From Metarhizium brunneum (taxonomy: Eukaryota; Ascomycota; Sordariomycetes; Hypocreales; Clavicipitaceae), in contig NC_089426.1 in NCBI RefSeq assembly GCF_013426205.1, positions 2,418,001 to 2,482,000 of the forward strand: 64,000 bases of DNA. Direction: 5' to 3'. Below, piece after piece: positions 60,268 to 64,000 of this stretch (its first letter is position 1; each line of letters starts with the position of its first letter). Under the pieces are notes generated by a model, which saw nothing but the letters and a program-made list of their open reading frames with translations, was not told the origin of the DNA and made no database searches. The translations under genes and the position numbers were made by a program.

Positions 60268-62285
60268 ATGAGGCCTCTGCCATCAACGATCACCAACTCG
60301 TCGAGTCGAGATCAGAACCATGACAACTGCGACACACTCTCGCAACCAACACCAGTAGCCTCAATGGATTGCTTTATTACCACAGAATCCAGTTTAACGG
60401 ATAACGATTCTACCCAGGGCCGGGCTGAAGTCATTCCTACCGTCCATCAATATACATACACACAGAAACCAACCACCAACCACAATATGTACGAGCCCGA
60501 CTGTCCCTGGTTGTTGCCTCAGCCCGCCCCAGTTCCATCATCTGCGGCATCTTCAAATGCTGGGCAAGGCAGGTCATTGCCTCCGACGTCGGTATTCGCC
60601 AGTAGCCATGGCCCGGGCTCGGCAAACAGCATTCCCTCGTCACCTGGAAATCTATCAAGCGTCGCCATGTCGGAAGATGGTCACAGTCTGTCCGCCAGTC
60701 TCTCTGAACTTCCCTCAAGTCACTCACCAGTCATGGGTACTTCACCAATTTTGCCGAGGGGCCTCACACCACAGCTTGTGATGCCTAGCTTGACTGTTCC
60801 TCAACGTCGCCCCTTCTCGGAAATTGGGAAATCGCTGGGGAAACTGAAGGTCCTTGTGACGGGACGTCGCGGTAGGTTTCCATCTTGCGCAGCAAAGGTT
60901 GCGGCGCCAAGCTAACGCTGAATGCAGGCATCGGAAAGACATCTCTCATCCTCGCTATAGCCCAATCGTCGGCACACATCGTTCACATGGATACGGTCGT
61001 TACAACTTCGAATAACATGGCCACTGATGTATATGCGAGCACCCGCCCAAAGCCCTGGTGGAGAACAGATCTAGATCATGACCTCTCCAGGAGAAGGCGG
61101 TCGTCAACTTCAGACCAAGTTTTGGATAGAAATATATGTTTTGTGGACTGCCCAGTTTACGGAAATGATGTTCAGGTACAGATTGCAACTTTCTTCACTA
61201 ACGAAGCACCGTCTAATTTACATTCAGGGATCATCGCCTGCCGTCGATTACGTCGAGTCTCGGCTCGCTGAGTTGGCCCACAAGTCTATAAACGACCCAG
61301 ATCTCCGCGCCCTATTAAGTGGAGGGGCAGAGTCGAATGTTGATGTGGTTCTCTATCTTCTCCCACATTCGGGTATGTTCCTTCTTTTACTCGTCGAGTA
61401 ATCGCTGTTAAGCTAAAAGGCATGACAGGTCCCACCAGCGACGACATACGATGTATGAGAGATTTACAAAATGCCACAAATGTTATTCCACTGCTAGCGC
61501 GTGCGGATGAACTCTCTCTCGAAGAGCGTCTTTCAGCAAAGAACCGCACTTTGCGTGGCATCGATTCCGCAGGTCTGGATTGTTTCTTCTTCACTGCCCC
61601 GGGAGGAGCGCAGGATCACCCTCATATTTATGCAATCTCTAGTGCGACTCAAGCAGACGCTGAAATCATCGACGCCAGTATTCTCATGAGTTCGGACTAT
61701 CTTCCACCTTTGGTTTCAACTGACCTTGGTAACCTGGTCAAGAACTTGTTGTCTGTGGAAGGGAGCACTTGGCTTCGCCATTCTGCAGCCTGCAAGGGCA
61801 TCAAGTGGATGCGGCAACAAAGACATCGAGGCAGTTTACTGCCATCCGCGCTCACTTGTACGAAGTTGTCCCCTTTTTTTGGCCTTCCCCAAGTCCAATT
61901 TACAAACCAAACCCCCAATCAACGAGACCGGGGCCGAATCGAAGTGGCAAGCTGGGCTGAGGGGCTACGACAGAGTTTGGTCGCAGAGAGGTTACGACAA
62001 CAGATTACGCAAAGCATGTCTCTAACCCGAAAACAGCTGGCTGTGACGAGACGTAGTCGATCATCTTCCAAGCCTTCACGGACCGTGGCTCCTTCAGTGA
62101 CTACGGCCCATCAAGATCCTCTCGGCCTGTTAGAGATAGCGAGCCAACTACAAACTGGTGGCAAGTTGACATTGGAATTGATTAGCAGCTTCGGAATTCT
62201 TGGCTGTGTTGCAGCTTGGGTCATTCGGCCGGAACTGATGCATCAATGGGATATCAAATTCCCCCCCTGCCTGTGTTTGGCCTGA
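60268..62285 (+). CDS. Septin-like P-loop GTPase with C-terminal membrane helix
   Basis: Exons are 60268-60871, 60928-61175, 61228-61372 and 61429-62285, giving 617 aa. About 190 disordered Ser/Pro-rich residues precede LKVLVTGRRGIGKTSLI, a P-loop of the form GxxGxGKTS created by the first splice junction. Further G-domain-like blocks are NICFVDCPVYGND (in the G3 position; the usual DTPGYG is DCPVYG), DVVLYLLPHSGPTSDDI, and IPLLARADELS (G4, ARAD in place of AKAD). This order matches septin GTPases. The C-terminal part has a basic helical region (ASWAEGLRQSLVAERLRQQI), HQDPLGLLEIA and a membrane helix (LISSFGILGCVAAWVI) near the end. Typical septins lack a transmembrane end and carry a septin unique element, which I cannot identify. 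A divergent filamentous-fungal septin-type protein is the best call; GTPase activity is uncertain. Confidence 0.7.
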
Positions 62286-62565
62286 AACATCGGCCGTTGG
62301 CCAGCTTGCGTTCTATCAATGGCGCAGTCATTGAGAATCCCCTCAACGCAGCCATTAGCAAGGACCGTACAAGAGGTTATGAACTCCACGCTACCAATGT
62401 ATGATAGTACTCATAATACCCCACAATGCGATGATTTGTTACCACAACATATTGTAATGTGTAAGATAATACTAGCTGGCAAATATATATCCAATTTCAT
62501 GATTTCAACACCTCCAGTATCAATTAGACTATGAGAGGGCGCAACAGAGGCTGTGGCGCTATTGA

Positions 62566-63392
62566 TTAATTTTTGCCTTGGTCATCCGAGACGATACCGA
62601 CCGCTTCGAGAGCCGCGTCAAAATCAGGCAGGTCGTCGGCAGTCTTGGAGATGTGCCGCCAGCGCACCATTCCGGCTTCATCTACTGCAAACGCTCCGCT
62701 CTTTTGCCATCGACTTCCACTCTCGGTGGGACGGTTCCAGATGCCTTCATCGGCACCTAGGCGATAGACAGAGTACAAAGCCATGGGGTTAAATGCGTGC
62801 CAAGTGTTGGATAGTCCCAGCCCCCATTTTGCATATAGATCTCGACCTTCGTCGATAATTATGTCAGTATGCCAAGCACCTCCAACTTGGGGTATCCAAC
62901 GCTCGGTTGCTTCAGGTGAGGAATGGGACACCGCAATGCAGTGGACATCCCTTTGCATTTCCGACACTGCTGTCAATGTTTTGAAAGTTTTCTCTGCAAC
63001 TTTAGACCTATCGTCAGTCGTCCGTCTCACATACTCGACTTGCAAAAAGAATAGTCCATTTTCCGCCCCTTACTTCCCGGTGAGTGGTTGATTCCCGGAA
63101 GAATACAGAACGTTACAATTACGTGGGCGGAGACACAGTCTGGCAGCCACAAGATGACTTTGGCAGTTTGGGTGGAAAACTCACAGGGACAGCCACAGTG
63201 ACGCAGGAAAAGTATTAATGTCTTTCGCCCATCTGGTAAAGCGAGTTCAGGCGCAGTCGGTGCGTTCTCCCCAACCTTTGGTTCTGGCGCGACGTCCTTG
63301 GATTCTGGCGACTTCATAGACTCTATTTCTGCCCAGAACCCTGACCTGGTCGCAGCTGGTTGGGAAGCTTGTTGTGAAGCCTGCTCGGGCAT
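62566..63392 (-). CDS. AhpC/TSA-like (thioredoxin-fold) protein
   Basis: Exons are 63392-63185 and 62999-62566, giving 213 aa. The N-terminus is Gln/Ala/Ser-rich. The fold starts at KVGENAPTAPELALPDGRKT, and the active-site region LILFLRHCGCPFAEKTFKTL is rebuilt by splicing with the AAAG acceptor at 63000-63001. Using the nearby GATAG acceptor would break the frame. Then follow IAVSHSSPEATERW, VDEGRDLYAKWGLGLSNTWH (in which the first V reads I in this protein), ALYSVYRLGADEGIWNRPTE and GAFAVDEAGMVRWRHISKTA. The CGCPF site resembles fungal AhpC/TSA-family proteins of unknown physiological role; a peroxidase or redox role is likely but untested. There is no targeting signal. The 185-bp intron is long for the window. 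It is divergent from DML1, 448 bp away. Confidence 0.82.
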
Positions 63393-63840
63393 GGTAACTA
63401 GGCTAGACAGTAGTAGCGTTTGTCTGTTGGTTTTGAGGCTCTGTGGTCAAGATTCCTTGCGCTGGCCTGGATTTCTGTTCAGGATCCGCGTGTAAGTCGG
63501 CATGCATGCTAGGTTCATGTAAATTGAACTCTCGACCCTGTTTATGACGACATGCCACAGACATGGCGCTGCCAATGACGAGTATTAGGTAACCGGGCTC
63601 GCAGGCTACCCTGCAACTTGCTTGTGTACGCTAAAAATTCCAGAACTTCCAGACACCGTAGCGGTGGGGCATCGTCTACAGTAGTCACTTGGTTGTACAA
63701 TGTACTACCCTGTAGGGATTGAACATTCTTTTTAGGCAAACTTGCTTGAGTAACGCAGCTGTTTCATCCGCGTGCGTCTTCGTCTGCTAGCTAATACCTG
63801 CCTTAGAACCCAGCATTCATCCGAACTTACATTTGGCGTA
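63393..63840. promoter_or_regulatory. Divergent promoter region AhpC-like / DML1
   Basis: 448 bp between the two head-to-head start codons. No other gene is seen. Both promoters are expected here. Confidence 0.5.
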
Positions 63841-64000
63841 ATGCGTGAGATCATCACTCTACAGTTGGGCAATCTCGCTAACTATACAGCCACCCACTTC
63901 TGGAACGCACAAGAGTCATATTTCACATATGCCGGACAGGAAGAGTCATTGGTGGACCACAACGTTCACTGGAGGGCTGGCTTAGGAGCTGATGGCACCG
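63841..64000 (+). CDS. DML1: DML1/Misato homologue, N-terminal part (3' partial)
   Basis: The ATG at 63841 opens a frame that stays open to the right edge (53 codons). It begins [20 protein letters not shown] and continues [15 protein letters not shown], the highly conserved start of the tubulin-like Misato/DML1 family. DML1 is involved in mitochondrial inheritance and morphology, and in yeast it is essential. The visible part has no intron. The gene is truncated by the window, so length and the rest of the protein cannot be judged. Confidence 0.9.
   Translation, partial: MREIITLQLGNLANYTATHFWNAQESYFTYAGQEESLVDHNVHWRAGLGADGT

Overview
The window is nuclear DNA of a filamentous ascomycete, most likely a sordariomycete of the order Hypocreales. 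The reasons are short spliceosomal introns (about 50-250 bp) with GTRNGT donors and CTAAC-like branch sites, compact genes alternating between strands, no operons, and fungal families such as Zn2Cys6 regulators, a Sgf73-type SAGA subunit, a PTM1-type seven-helix protein and a DUF7137 protein. Species cannot be fixed from the sequence. I rebuilt the exon models by hand from reading frames, splice signals and remembered family motifs. All products are inferred from sequence, with no database search.

Layout: the left edge holds the 3' end of a DCP2-like decapping enzyme (+), then an RRM protein (-), a DUF7137 surface protein (+), a CDK11/Ppk23-like kinase (-) in head-to-head arrangement with an NDUFAF7-like mitochondrial methyltransferase (+), and a PTM1/GOST membrane protein (-). 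At 13.6-16.2 kb lies a relic island: a decayed APH-type kinase fragment and a foldback MITE-like element. Next come a U-box cyclophilin CYP8 (+) and then four minus-strand genes: a Zn2Cys6 factor, a GH64 beta-1,3-glucanase, a GH16 glycosidase and a C2H2/fungal-trans factor. The two glucan-active enzymes therefore sit between two transcription factors.

From 30.6 to 40.9 kb there is a gene desert of about 10 kb. It holds a 258-bp element with 27-bp perfect terminal inverted repeats, a T26 run, and many copies of the 8-mer TACGGAGT/ACTCCGTA.

The right third is gene-rich again: a CDC25-type RasGEF (+), a hydrophilic unknown (-), a decayed membrane-protein pseudogene (-), a secreted SGNH hydrolase (+), SGF73 (+), a peroxisomal-type carrier (+), a NOSIP-like RING protein (-), tafazzin (+), PHO85 (-), a septin-like GTPase with a terminal membrane helix (+), an AhpC/TSA-like protein (-) and, at the right edge, the first 160 bp of DML1/Misato (+). 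Most genes are housekeeping (mRNA decay, splicing or ubiquitin, transcription, Ras/cAMP and phosphate signalling, mitochondrial biogenesis). The accessory signals are the repeats, the relics, the glucanase pair and the degenerate septin-like protein. I found no tRNA, rRNA, CRISPR or plainly novel multi-gene system.
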